Position numbers and translations under genes: made by a program. 64,000 nucleotides of DNA from Dryas octopetala (Eukaryota > Streptophyta > Magnoliopsida > Rosales > Rosaceae). The stretch spans positions 23,608,698 to 23,672,697 of the forward strand of contig OY992833.1 in NCBI GenBank assembly GCA_963921425.1. The letters are read 5' to 3'. How positions within the stretch are numbered: position 1 is the stretch's first letter; the number at the start of each line of letters is the position of its first letter. The notes below the pieces were generated by a model. It ran no database searches. It had not been told where the DNA came from and saw only the letters and a list, made by a program, of their open reading frames with translations. Positions 48,069-58,738 of this stretch are shown piece by piece.

Positions 48069-48077
48069 AGCATATTA

Positions 48078-49055
48078 TACTATAAGGACCGACCGTACTA
48101 GCTTTGGGTACAACAGACATTATAAGACAATATTATATATATATGTAGTGTGAAGTTAATTTTCTATGGCTCTTTTCTTTCTCCTGCGAGTTGTACTAGA
48201 ATTTAAAAATTGGTTAATTTCTCTAATTTAGGCATTCATTGATCTTACGAAATTTTTCTCTTGCTTGATGCTATTTATTTTTTAATTAATTAATTAGTTC
48301 ATTATGATAGAGACAACAAGGTAACATGCACTTCTCTTAAATTCATCCCTCTCTGACTCTGAAACATATCTTGTAGAATTTTACAAGGTGACCTCATATG
48401 CTATGCGCAGGCATTAATTGTCGAGGTTTGTTATTCAACCCAAAAAGACTAATTTGCTTGTTGATGTTGTCCGTCTACCCATATAAATTTTTAATCGAGT
48501 TCATTCTTATTTGATGTGAATTTTTGTCACATATAGATAAGATGCATGTCGGATAGATGTTATAGACAAAATTAATCACACATTCGATGAGAATGGGTTC
48601 AAAAGGCACGTTAAATTATCATGACACCAGCATTACATGCTTGACCCATTCATCCTTTTTTTTTTTTTTTGTCATTCTGTTAATGAAAATTATTGATTAT
48701 AAACATCTCATCATGATGAAAACAGTCCAACGACTCTTAAGTTTATTTTTTTTGGTGTCAAACATAATACTTAACATAAAAAATTATTATATTGGTGGGC
48801 CGAGAAACAAAGTGGAATATCTAGAAACATATATATTTTTAAATGGCTGATGTTGACCAAGGCAGCCACTCTTGAATGGAAGTCAATTTAGCTTCAAGTC
48901 TTGAGGCAGAGAAGAATAGTCAAGAAAAGAAAAATCCACTGCAAGTCCTTTTAGGCAAATAGTGAATTTTAAAGAATTGTAAATGGATCAGGATTAGATA
49001 GAAGAATATCAACAATAATCCAATTTAATGCATTTAATGATATATCTGTACAGTA
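48078..49055. other. Intergenic spacer
   Basis: AT-rich sequence without recognised genes. Small open frames near 48587-48850 are unassigned. Confidence 0.4.
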
Positions 49056-49375
49056 TAAAGATTTGAGTTACTCCTTCCATTGTCAATTGATTTTGAAATA
49101 AATGTCTAAATTTTTTTATGGTATCAGAGCAAGTTATCTACGTGATGTGCCTAACGGCCACACGTGCTCTCACGTCACCCAATATAAATTATTCACATGT
49201 TAGGCTTAAATGACATTACATGTATAGGGGTATGTTGAGAAAAATCTCACATTGAAGATATGAGGGTCTTGTTAGTGGTTTATAAGGATTTAGACTACTC
49301 CTCCTATTACTAATTAATTTTGAGACGAATGCCTAAAATTTTTTTATGGTATCACAGCCAGAGATAATGAATCAA
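49056..49375 (+). mobile_element. TRIM-like retroelement remnant
   Basis: A primer-binding site TGGTATCAGAGC, complementary to initiator Met-tRNA, lies at 49119-49130. It follows an LTR-like end (ATAAATGTCTAAATTTTTTTA). About 110 bp of internal sequence and a purine run (ATAGGGG) follow. A second LTR-like segment starting TGTTGAGAAAAATCTCACAT (49233) ends at a second, mutated primer site TGGTATCACAGC (49347-49358). Repeated LTR pieces with a very short interior indicate a TRIM or a tandem remnant. Confidence 0.65.
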
Positions 49376-49836
49376 ATCATGCACTTATAATACAGGTACG
49401 CAGGTCCTTAGCCATATTGGGCCACATGTTAATATAGACCGTTGAATGAGAAATATCATATATAATTCTTTGTTTGGTTATCGAGAAAGAATACTTTAAA
49501 ATTCACGTACTCTCTCATCGAGCAAAAAAACTTAAAATAAATTTCGACTACTTGCAATAACTACAAGACATGAGAGAGGCTTTTTGGGACAAGTTTCCTT
49601 TCACCAAGAATACCATTTTGCCACAAAGTTAATGTTTTGCAATGAAACTGCACTTCGTTACTAAAAACCTTCATGCTATGAAAATTTATTTGAAGGTCGT
49701 AAAAAAAAAATTATCATTCATGGTTAGTTTGAGATTTAGTGGGCATATGTTTTAATTATATATCAACCCTTCCATATTCTTCTTTTAATACATATTAAAT
49801 TTATTTAATTAACATATCAAATTCAATGATGGGCAC

Positions 49837-49916
49837 ATAACTCAGTTAAAAAGGTTGTAAATTATTCATAATGCACTTAAGTACGATTCCCAATACTACC
49901 AAATTTAAAAAAAAAA
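49837..49916 (+). mobile_element. Short tRNA-derived SINE
   Basis: An 80-bp insertion starts ATAACTCAGTTAAAA (A-box-like), contains GTACGATTCCC (B-box-like) and ends in an A-rich tail. It is flanked by an exact 17-bp duplication AATTCAATGATGGGCAC at 49820-49836 and 49917-49933. Long target duplications plus a poly-A tail point to LINE-mediated retrotransposition. Confidence 0.82.
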
Positions 49917-50655
49917 AATTCAATGATGGGCACCAAACAGGCCATTAATGAGAATTTGACTTTGACATCGGCTACTCTGAAACTTTGTTTTGTTTTCTAT
50001 TCGTTGTAAAAGGAGTTCATTAAAGGAAGGCACAAACAGCCCAAAGGGAAACGAACAAACACAAGGCCCGAAAGGCCCAAACGAAACAAAAACCAACTCA
50101 AACCCCATCAAGACAAGAAAGGACAAAATAGACAAAAGCTATAAAACTTGAGTGCTGCTATTTGCACACCCCTAAATTTCTTTTTGCACACCATTTTCTC
50201 ACTTTTTCTCACTTCACACCCCCACACTCCTCCTACAATTAACATTTCTCATATACACACCACTCCCAATTACCAAAATATTCCAACTTATACACACCCC
50301 TCCTAAAACCCAGACAACACACACCCTACCCCGACACCTCCCTCAGCCACCCCCACCGCCGGCAAGGTCACCGGCGGGGTTGCCGGCGGCTCAACCCTTC
50401 CCTTCTCTTCTGTCTCTCCCCCTCTTCTTTCCTTTTTCTCCTTCCATTTCTCTTCTTCCCTCTGCCATCGCCCTCCCCTCCCCTTGCAACACCCCCACAG
50501 CCCACCCCCACAGACCACAAACTTCCATACACAACCCACCCCCTCCCTCGCTCCTCCCCCCACCCAACTTGCACACATGCATGCAGAGCGGCCAAGACCA
50601 CGCCGACCACCTAACCTACCCAGCTCGCCGGAGAAGAAAACCAAAAAAAAAAAGG

Positions 50656-50780
50656 AGCGGGTTCCCAGTGCTGAACCTGGTGGTTTCGTTCGGTAGGTAC
50701 CCACCGAACAATCCTATTCTATTCGGCGGGTACCTGTCGAACGAAACCACCGGGTTCGGCACTGGTTCGCCGAACCCGCT
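50656..50780. repeat. Near-perfect inverted repeat (hairpin) inside the element
   Basis: One arm is about 50656-50709 and the other about 50723-50780. Paired pieces include GGTGGTTTCGTTCGGTAGGT with TACCTGTCGAACGAAACCAC, and AGCGGGTTC with GAACCCGCT. The loop is about 13 bp. Confidence 0.8.
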
Positions 50781-50830
50781 GCAAATTTTTTTATTTTTTT
50801 GGTTGTCTGCTTGGGTGAGAGGAGAGAGGA

Positions 50831-50832
<2 letters not shown>

Positions 50833-50891
<59 letters not shown>
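50833..50891. repeat. (GA)n microsatellite
   Basis: About 29 GA units, interrupted only at the start, inside the element at 50152-51105. Confidence 0.95.
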
Positions 50892-50895
<4 letters not shown>

Positions 50896-51105
50896 GAGGG
50901 TGGAGGGTGGGGGGTGGGCTTCGACGGTGAAGAAGAAAAAAAAAAGATGGAGATGGGAAGATAGGGTGTGTACGGGGGAGGGGGGGGGGGGAGAGATGGG
51001 GATGGGGGTGTGTGGGTGAGGGGAGGGCCAAATGGTCTTTTCCCTTGAGTTTTTTTTTTTTAGAAAGGGTGTGCAAAAAAAAATTTAAGGGTGTACAAAT
51101 AGCAG

Positions 51106-51496
51106 CCTTCTAAAACTTTTGAGTATATAAAACTTGCATTTCTGTATATAGAATTCTGAGTTTTCAGCTTAAATTGGATGCTCTATCTTGAACATGAAAT
51201 TTGGATATGTAATAAGTCGGCATATTAGGTTAAACTTGTCCGTACGTGCTCCATGTACGTACTAAGTTTACCGTTTTACAAGAAACTAAGAAGACCAGTG
51301 TGGAATTCATTGAATCGGGAAAAAAATACAGCACGACGAATTTGCAAAGACTATCATGATCAAATGATTTATGTTTTATTTATTGAGTTTGAAATCCAAA
51401 TACAACATTACTCTTTAATCATAATCCCAAAGTGCAAGTCTTTGGCATGACAAAAAGAAAAACAAAGATAAGGAGGACATGCACAACCATATGGTT
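51106..51496. other. Spacer 3' of the PR-10 pseudogene
   Basis: Contains the 3' flank of the minus-strand pseudogene. The stretch near 51360-51440 resembles the 3' flanks of its paralogues (for example TTTATTGAGTTTGAAATCCAAATACAACATTA-type sequence, shared with 54740 and 58555). No other gene. Confidence 0.5.
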
Positions 51497-52095
51497 TTAG
51501 TTGTAGGCCTCAGGGTTGGCCACAAGGTGGGTCTCAATGATCTTGAACAAACCAGCTGCCCTTTCTTTTCCTGCCTTGACATGCTCTTCCTTGATCTCGA
51601 CATCACCCTTAGTGTGATATGTGCTGCTGCTCTTGATGATCGAACCTCCATCAGAAGATGCCACCAACTTAATTAGTCTCGTAAGAGATTTTCTCAATTT
51701 TGTCAGATAAGGCATCTCCTTCAATCATGCTGTAGCTGTAAACAAAGTTATCTTTGTCAATCCCGTCAATTTGGTGCTTCACGTAACTGTATTCACTTCC
51801 TGCATGTACGTAAAACAAAAATGTAAGGATGCATAGTTATCAAAATTATGATACTTCTTTCAAGACATAGTAAACAACCAAGTCACTAGAGGCAATGGCG
51901 GTAACTAACCTTCACCAAGGTTAACCTTCTTGATGGTTCCAACGCCTCCATCTCCTTCAAGGATTTCAGAACTTTTGACTGCCTGTGGAGCAATCTTTGG
52001 GATGAGGTTGTCAGCATCAAGAGAACAAAGACCTTGAACAATCTAGGTGGGGGGATGACAGAGGTGAACTCAGTTTCATAAGTGAACACACCCAT
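51497..52095 (-). pseudogene. PR-10 pseudogene, recent, two frameshifting insertions
   Basis: The two-exon structure is intact (52095-51910 and 51799-51497), but exon 1 is 186 nt instead of 184 and exon 2 is 303 instead of 299. Relative to the paralogue at 58739-59331, exon 1 has an extra CT near 52022, after KVFVL. Exon 2 has an extra 4 bases near 51672, just after KLVASS in reading order reversed. Either one destroys the frame. Start codon, splice sites, TATA-type element (TATAAG near 52216-52211) and stop are all preserved. The flanks and distal exons resemble the gene at 60788-61374, while the intron and the middle resemble the gene at 58739-59331. It is either a very young pseudogene or an assembly error. 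Confidence 0.85.
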
Positions 52096-52666
52096 GACGA
52101 TATGATTTTTAGGACTACTTAATACCTTGATGAAAGAAGAAAGGAAATGTGGAGGAAGCTAAGAGAGTTGATGATATTGGTGTGGGAAAATGTGAGCACT
52201 GAAGGTGGTACTTATAGATCGAGGATGAAGGGTATGTTGTGTAAGGTGGCCCCCATAGATAAAAGGAGTTTCGACAAGTTTTTAATTTAACAATTGGTTG
52301 TTGCATGTGAAAAAGAACATATAATTTTCAATCCAACACAGCATTATTTTAGTCAATGAAAGCCACCCATGCAAGTTGATTAAAGAATTCAATTTATTCC
52401 AACTGGCATGGTGTGCTATTTAATAATATTCTAATTGACCCAATAAAAAAAGACTTATCCTAATTTGTAATAGAATGTTCTAAAAGCATGTCTACATACA
52501 TTTGAATATGTGAATATTTTAGTTTTTGAAAATATATGCAATTTAAATTTGAATAAATGAGATATTGTCAATAATATTATTTGAAACACGCGAGAACATA
52601 GTTTAGTAAATAAATTTAACTGAATGTAGCAATACTCATAATTATATTGATTCCAATTAGATGTTT
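52096..52666. other. Promoter region of the PR-10 pseudogene and spacer
   Basis: The first 200 bp (minus strand) closely match the promoter and 5'-UTR of the gene at 60788-61374: AGTGCTCACATTTTCC and TATTAAGTAGTCCTAAAAAT occur in the same order. The remainder is AT-rich. Confidence 0.6.
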
Positions 52667-52675
52667 TAATAAATA

Positions 52676-53222
52676 GAGAAAATTATAAATTTGGTCTACT
52701 TATTTTATACCTATTTCAATTTTGGTCCACGATCTTTTTTAAGTTCTGTTTTGGTCCACTAATTATTTCATTTGTTCAATAAAGGTCAAGATTTATGACT
52801 TTAAATCCTTTGAGTTATATTTTCTTCAATTATAATTAAAGTATAAGTTATATTTCATCATTTTTTAGTTATAAAAACAAATTTAGAGTATTATAATCTA
52901 AGAGAATTGAGATTGAGTGAAGTTTGAAAAATTGGCAGTTTCGGGTACCCTACTTTGGGGTCAATTATCTTGAGTTTTAGAACTCCAATTTAAATGATCT
53001 TTATATGGTTGTAAAGAAGAAATGCATAACTTTAAAACAAGTATATGTTTGCTGAATTTGGGTGAGATTTGATAGGGTAAAAGGCATGCCAAATTTGAGA
53101 AACAAATCTGGACCTTTATTGAACAAGTGAAACAATTAGTAGACCAAAACAGAACTTAAAAAAGATTGTGGACTAAAATTGAAATAAGTATAAAATAACT
53201 GAACTAAATCTGTAATTTTCTC
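52676..53222. mobile_element. Mutator-type MITE
   Basis: A 547-bp element with inverted ends GAGAAAATTATAAATTTGGT and ACTAAATCTGTAATTTTCTC. The 9-bp flanks TAATAAATA (52667-52675) and TAATAACTA (53223-53231) differ at one base. The subterminal sequence TTTTGGTCCACTAATT is also inverted. Non-coding. Confidence 0.75.
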
Positions 53223-53231
53223 TAATAACTA

Positions 53232-54927
53232 TTGAATATCAACATGCATCAATTCTATCCTAAAATGATATGATAGAAATTAAGTTCCAAAATACATATG
53301 CATGCAAGGAACTAGTGATCAGAGATCTAAATGCTGTTTTGGACGCAAAAGACAAACCTTGATCGTCGGTGGAGTACGTGTTTCATCATCATTAGATTCT
53401 TAGTTTCTTACGCCTTGCAATCATAATATTGATAACTCAGTGGGGGAGAAGAACAAAACAAAAATAGTAGGATCAACACATGTTGTCGATACATTTGATA
53501 TATACTTTTGATATTAATTAGGTTATATCATCGCTTTACATTCTTGGTTATAATTTTCTATAGATATATGAATCTATTTTTGTAAATGTATTGACTATTT
53601 TTTTTTTAAATTTGAGGAGAGAAATACGAATTTGAGACTTTATATTTCAGAAAAAAATTCGACTAGACTAATAATTTTTTTAAAATGAGATTAATAGCTA
53701 ATTAATTAAATTTTGTCACGACAAAAGATGTAATCAATAATATGGTAGGTGTAATTACTTGTGGTATAATAATTTGGCTTGGTTTGATAGTATTCTAGTA
53801 CCAGATAGTTGTGGATTTAACATGACGTCTTTATCCATGAAAATCACGAGGAAGATCGAGGTCAAAAGGCCTAGTGGCATGGCTTAGAGCTTGTAACATT
53901 ATTCAAGAAGATATATATTTCAGAGTCAGGGTAGGGAAGAATTTAAAGAAAGGATTTACTTTGTTGTAGCCTATCATATGGAATAATTTAGGTGGCATTT
54001 GGTTGAGTGGAATAGAACCATTTGTTATATTTGAATTGTTTCAATGTTTGGTTCACACATGTCAGTGAGAATGAGCATTCTCATTCCAAAATAAAATGGT
54101 AACGATGCTCATTTTATTCTTACCATTCACTTAACTTATATTTAAATTTTCAAACTAAAACTACGGATTCAAGACTTAACATCACGAACTGAGGACCGAA
54201 TCCAACTCCCTAGGTTTAGGGTATTGGGTTCTATTACCGTATTTGATGTTTAAGGTCCTAAGTCTTTTGTTCGGGATCCAAGTCTCGAATTTTCTGTTTC
54301 ACATCTTTGACCATGATATTGTTTATACTTACTATTTAAACTTATGGGTATATTTGTCAGTACATTTTATATTTGATTTTATTATAAGGGTTAACCAAAC
54401 ATTAGAATGAATTCAATCATTGAATTAGACTTAAGTCTTGAAGACTTGAGGTCTGACTAATCAGTCATATATAGGGGCTGCCCTGCTTCAACATGGATAA
54501 GGTACTGGTTCAAAGTGTCCATTAACTGTACTCGCTATGCTGGCCCTTTGATATTAATCAAATTAATTGACTTTGCAAACCCATTTGAGGACAACGTACA
54601 TTAATTAAACAGAACTGGAATTCTTTTATTTTGAGTGCTATAATGGATTTTCTGGACTCTTTTATATGGGTTCCCCAAAGGCATTCAACAAATAATAAAC
54701 TACACATTGAATTTGCAAAATCTATATATCAAATGGTTTTTGATTTATTTATTGAGATTGAAATCAAATACAACAATATATTTTGTCATAACCCAAATTG
54801 CAAGCCAGAGACTGCTCTGCCTTGATAGAAATGAAAATGAAAAGCAAGCCAAAAACAGAGAAAGCAGGACATCCAAAAGAAGATTTTGTTGCCTCTAAAC
54901 ATGCAGTATCATCATGCATAGATAAGT
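53232..54927. other. Intergenic spacer
   Basis: AT-rich sequence, about 1.7 kb, without recognised exons. Its right end holds the 3' flank of the minus-strand PR-10 gene at 54928-55524. Confidence 0.4.
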
Positions 54928-55524
54928 TTAGTTGTAGGCATCAGGGTTGCCCAAAAGGTAGTTCTCGATGACCTTGAACAAGCCAGAGGCTCTTTCTTTG
55001 CCAGCCTTAACATGCTCTTCCTTGATCTCAACATCACCCTTGGTGTGGTAGTTGCTGGTGCTCTTTATGATGGAACCTCCACTGGGAGATGCCACCAACT
55101 TAATCTCATAAGAGATCTTCTCAATCAACTCTGATATCGCATCTCCTTCGATCAAACTGTAGCTGTAGACGAAGTTATCTTTGTCAAGCCCATCAATCTT
55201 GTGCTTCACATAGCTGTGTTCACTTCCTGTAAAATCAAAATTTAAGAATTGTTAACCCCATTTTTCTTACTGTGCAACATGTGACCCCAATATTAAATAA
55301 ACAAGTCATGGAGATAAGGATGCTAATTAAAACTAATTACCTTCACCAAGGTTGATCTTCTTGATGGTTCCAACACCTCCATCTCCTTCAAGGATTTCAG
55401 AACTTTTAACTGCCTGTGGGGCAATCTTTGGGATGAGGTTGTCAGAATCAAGGACAAAGGCCTTGAACAATCTTGGTGGTGGGATGACAGAGGTGAACTC
55501 AGTTTCATAAGTGAACACACCCAT
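54928..55524 (-). CDS. PR-10 major-allergen-like protein
   Basis: Exons 55524-55341 (184 nt) and 55226-54928 encode 160 residues. It starts [20 protein letters not shown], with KAFVLDSDN (Ser for Ala), P-loop [44 protein letters not shown], and ends [11 protein letters not shown]. It is in the SEYSYVK subgroup, closest by eye to the gene at 62713-63368. It faces the plus-strand gene at 56723 head to head. TATAAATA lies at 55641-55634 on its strand. Splice sites are normal. Confidence 0.95.
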
Positions 55525-55633
55525 GTTGACGATTTAAGAGCCTAGAAAATGATCAAAGAAAGAATGAGAATCTGGAAGGATTGGAATTGGTATTGGTGGT
55601 TTGAGATGTTGGAAATGTGAGCATTGGGGGTGT

Positions 55634-55641
55634 TATTTATA
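55634..55641 (-). promoter_or_regulatory. TATA box of the PR-10 gene at 54928-55524
   Basis: TATAAATA on the minus strand, about 110 bp before the ATG, followed by AATGCTCACATTTCC as in other members. Confidence 0.75.
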
Positions 55642-56603
55642 GATTTTGCGGCTGAAGGTCAGGGTGTGTAAACTGTGGAGTGTCCCCTGTAGTATGCAAA
55701 TCAAAGTGTTGAGTTTTCAAAGAATGTCTCCATCAACTCCATGTGATAAGGAATTTAGATTTTAAATTCAATGAATTATTGTTTAAAAGTCTAAGAAAGC
55801 CGCCTTCAATAGTTGATTTGAAAAAGAAACATCCAATTTATTCCAACCAGTGTTACTAACATGTCTTTTATTATTTTCACTTTTTTCCCTGCTAACATAG
55901 ATTAATAGGTCTTGCCATGGAACACATTGCCAACCTCAATAAATGTTGCTTTGGTTGTTGGTGAAGTAGATTTTTCCAATCGTATAAGAAAATAAGTACT
56001 GCAGCACATCAGGACAATAAGCAAGTCTTAAATCAAAGAAAAATCAAAGGTACCAAATATCAAAAAAGGTATCAAAGATAAAAAAAGGTACGCATCAAGA
56101 TGTTGACTGCCAGTTGGCATTGTTGAATCAGAGCAGCTAAACAAGTCTTCAAACCCAAAATAACAAAAAAAAAAAAAAAATTCAGTTGCAATTAAAGATT
56201 CCTATACTACCACGAGTGAAAAGTGTGACCATTGTAAGAATTTATATAAGCTGCAGGGTCAGGCTATGTATGCAGAAATGATGAGTCATAAAGTTCTTAC
56301 AGTCAAAAGACTTGTAACCAAAGTTAGATCTCTAATTTCTGTATCTTGATGTAGTTCACTCTCATGGCCGACACCATTTGTGCAAACTGTGAATGAAGCT
56401 ATTGAAAATTCAAATTGAAGTTGGAAGGCCATCTAGAACCTCTAAAACCCAATTGGGTTCTTTGGGGTTGCTTTCTTTGACTAAAGTTATTTTAATTTTT
56501 CCAGGTCATTGAGGAGACATCGGATAGAGTTGTAGTAGCAACTTGCACAAACTCATCAATGATCTAGAGGGAGTTCACACAGTTAACCTTTAACCTCATT
56601 ATC
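55642..56603. other. Divergent promoter region shared by two PR-10 genes
   Basis: About 1 kb between head-to-head genes. On the plus strand, CTTTCTTTGACTAAAG near 56471-56486 contains a W-box (TTGACT at 56477-56482). GATGTTGACTGCCAGTTG near 56099 recurs in the other divergent regions. On the minus side the equivalent block reads TTAGACT (AGTCTAAGAAAGCCGCC near 55788), so it lacks the W-box core. Confidence 0.6.
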
Positions 56604-56611
56604 TATAAAAA
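56604..56611 (+). promoter_or_regulatory. TATA box of the PR-10 gene at 56723-57356
   Basis: TATAAAAA within CATTATCTATAAAAAACC, about 115 bp before the ATG. Confidence 0.7.
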
Positions 56612-56722
56612 ACCACATACTGCATTCTCTTCTCTCCAACTCAAACTCTCTTTGTAGTTGAAGCAATTCTCTCTTATACTCTTCCTTTGATCATTTTCCA
56701 AGTTCCAAGTCAAAAACTCATA

Positions 56723-57356
56723 ATGGTGTTCACTTATGAAACTGAGTTCACCTCTGTTATCCCCCCGGCTAGATTGTTCAAGGCCTTTATCCTTGATGCA
56801 GACAACCTCATCCCAAAGATTGCTCCCCAAGCAGTGAAAGGTGCTGAGATTGTTGAAGGAGATGGAGGTGTTGGAACCATCAAGAAAATTACCTTCGGCG
56901 AAGGTTAGTTGACATGATCTTTACTTGATTCAGTAGTCAGTACAGTTCTTATTCTGATCTATACATGGTCACTTTTTTTTTTTTATATTTCCTGAACTTA
57001 AACAAGGAAATGTAACAAGCATCCTAATTTATTTATCTCTGTTTTAATTTGCAGGCAGCCAATTCAACTACGTAAAGCACAGGATCGATGGGATTGACAA
57101 AGATAACTTTGTTTACAGTTACAGTTTGATTGAAGGAGATGCCATATCTGACAAGATTGAGAAAGTCTCTTATGAGACCAAATTGGTGGCATCTTCTGAT
57201 GGAGGATCCATCATCAAGAGCACCAGTAACTATCACACCAAGGGTGATGTTGAGATCAAAGAAGAGCATGTTAAGGCTGGTAAAGAGAAGGCTTCTCATC
57301 TCTTCAAGCTTGTTGAAGGCTACCTCTTGTCAAACCCTGATGCCTACAATGCCTAA
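56723..57356 (+). CDS. PR-10 major-allergen-like protein lacking Gly2
   Basis: Exons 56723-56903 (181 nt) and 57055-57356 encode 160 residues. The protein starts [19 protein letters not shown]: the second codon (Gly) that all other allergen-like copies have is missing, which explains the 3-nt shorter exon 1. The P-loop is [10 protein letters not shown]; the junction is [19 protein letters not shown]; the end is [13 protein letters not shown]. It groups with the gene at 43651-44292. An upstream in-frame ATG exists at 56687, but it would add a non-family N-terminus and lies in the expected 5'-UTR. Splice sites are normal. Tail-to-tail with the gene at 58739-59331. Confidence 0.94.
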
Positions 57357-58738
57357 ACTTGTTTATATTTGCTTGTGTTTTACCAGCTCTGTCATTATCA
57401 GTCACATGTTTGTTGTACTCCAGTTCATGATATTCCAGTTGGAATATTAAAAGATTGATTAATGTTGTATTATTTCTATAAAATAATGATAATCATTTTA
57501 AGCTATAACTTGCCCATCAGTCTCTTTGATTTCATTTTATACTTAATAATTTGTTGGTATCTAATGAGATTTAATTAAGAATCCATACAAAGTCTAATGT
57601 TTGATGACCTGCCTTCCACTACCCCCTGCAGTCCTCAAACCATGAACATGATTAAGGTTTTTAGATTGATTTCTCCATTAATTATTTGCCTGTTTCATGT
57701 TTGTATTGTGATGAGGTTTCACATTTCTTAGCCTTCCTTAATATTGAAAAAGGTTATCATCTTGTCCTTGAAAAGACTGGAATTTCAGAGGAAAATATTG
57801 CTCTGCTTTCTCATTTCCCAAACACACTACAAAAAATTTCTTCATTACCAATGGCAGAAAGTCATTGTTAAAGACTCTATTACCAACAGGGATGAGACAA
57901 CCGTTGGTAATATCCCGTTTGAAATGAAAACTAATGGAACTGTTACAAAGCTGTATTACTATTACATGCATCTAACCGAGATTAGCCAACTAATGGAACT
58001 GTTGCAGCAACATTTAACAGCTGTATATAACAGACTTTAACTACCAGACTCTAACAGTATCTACCAGATTATGCCACCTCATCCATGATCCAATTGAATC
58101 ACAGCCCTTGAATCCTTGTGTTGTTGAACTAGATTAGATTATGTATGCTATCAATTATAACAATCATTATTGTCTTTAATATTACATTTCCAACCTCAAA
58201 TAATTGTTCCATTGGTTGTGGAGTTTTCCAGTCAAGTCATGTAGGAAAAAAAACTGTAGCATCATTGAAGACAATAAGCAAGTCTTGAACCAAAGAAAAA
58301 TGAAAGGTATCAACAGGCAATGTTGACTGTCAGTTGCCATTAATTTTTTTTATCAAAGAAAATATACAAGTCTTGAAACCCAAAGATGAAAAGAAGAAGA
58401 AATAACTTCAGCTAAAATTAAGATAATTTGTAAGCATATGAACACCAGTTGCAGGCTATGTATGCAGAAACAGCTCATGAACTTCTTACAGTAACAAGTA
58501 CATAAAACCAAAGTTCTTTAACTTCTAATTTAAAACAGCAAGTGATTTTTGCTTTATTTATTGAGATTGGAATTCAATACAACATTACAATTTGTCATAA
58601 GCCGAAGTGCAAGCCAAAACAATCTCTGGCTTGGTAGAAAAGAAAAAGAAAATATGAAAGCCACACCAATGACAGAGAAAGCAGGACAAATGAAGATTGT
58701 TGCCCCTAACACATGGAGTACATATATCATAGATGGTT
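57357..58738. other. Convergent spacer between two PR-10 genes
   Basis: Contains the 3' flanks of both genes and a CACTA-type terminus (separate entry). GGCAATGTTGACTGTCAGTTGCC near 58316 is a displaced copy of a promoter-side sequence also found near 56099 and 60004, indicating duplicated segments. Confidence 0.5.
57825..57925 (+). mobile_element. Terminal fragment of a CACTA-type transposon (possible)
   Basis: CACTACAAAAAATTTCTTC at 57825 matches the typical terminal sequence of plant CACTA elements. It is followed by CATTACCAATGGC and TTACCAACAGGGATGAG subterminal repeats. No opposite terminus was found, so only a remnant is claimed; the end coordinate is approximate. Confidence 0.5.

Larger units (their letters stand above)
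50152..51105. mobile_element. Non-autonomous element with inverted termini, pyrimidine tracts and a large hairpin
   Basis: The left end GCTGCTATTTGCACACCCCT is inverted at the right as GGGTGTACAAATAGCAG, giving terminal repeats of at least 40 bp. Inside lie a 300-bp CT/CCCC-rich stretch, a long inverted repeat (50656-50780), a GA microsatellite (about 50833-50891) and G-rich runs. No clear target duplication was found. Open frames of 100-194 codons here are products of the low-complexity sequence. Confidence 0.6.

Noticed and set aside
50303..51076. Open frames up to 194 codons in the pyrimidine-rich element
   Set aside because: Low-complexity sequence without stops on either strand, inside a repeat with inverted ends. 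No start context or splice support.
57686..58040. Frames of 61-98 codons between two PR-10 genes
   Set aside because: Overlap a CACTA-like terminus, conflict between strands, and have no recognised protein features.
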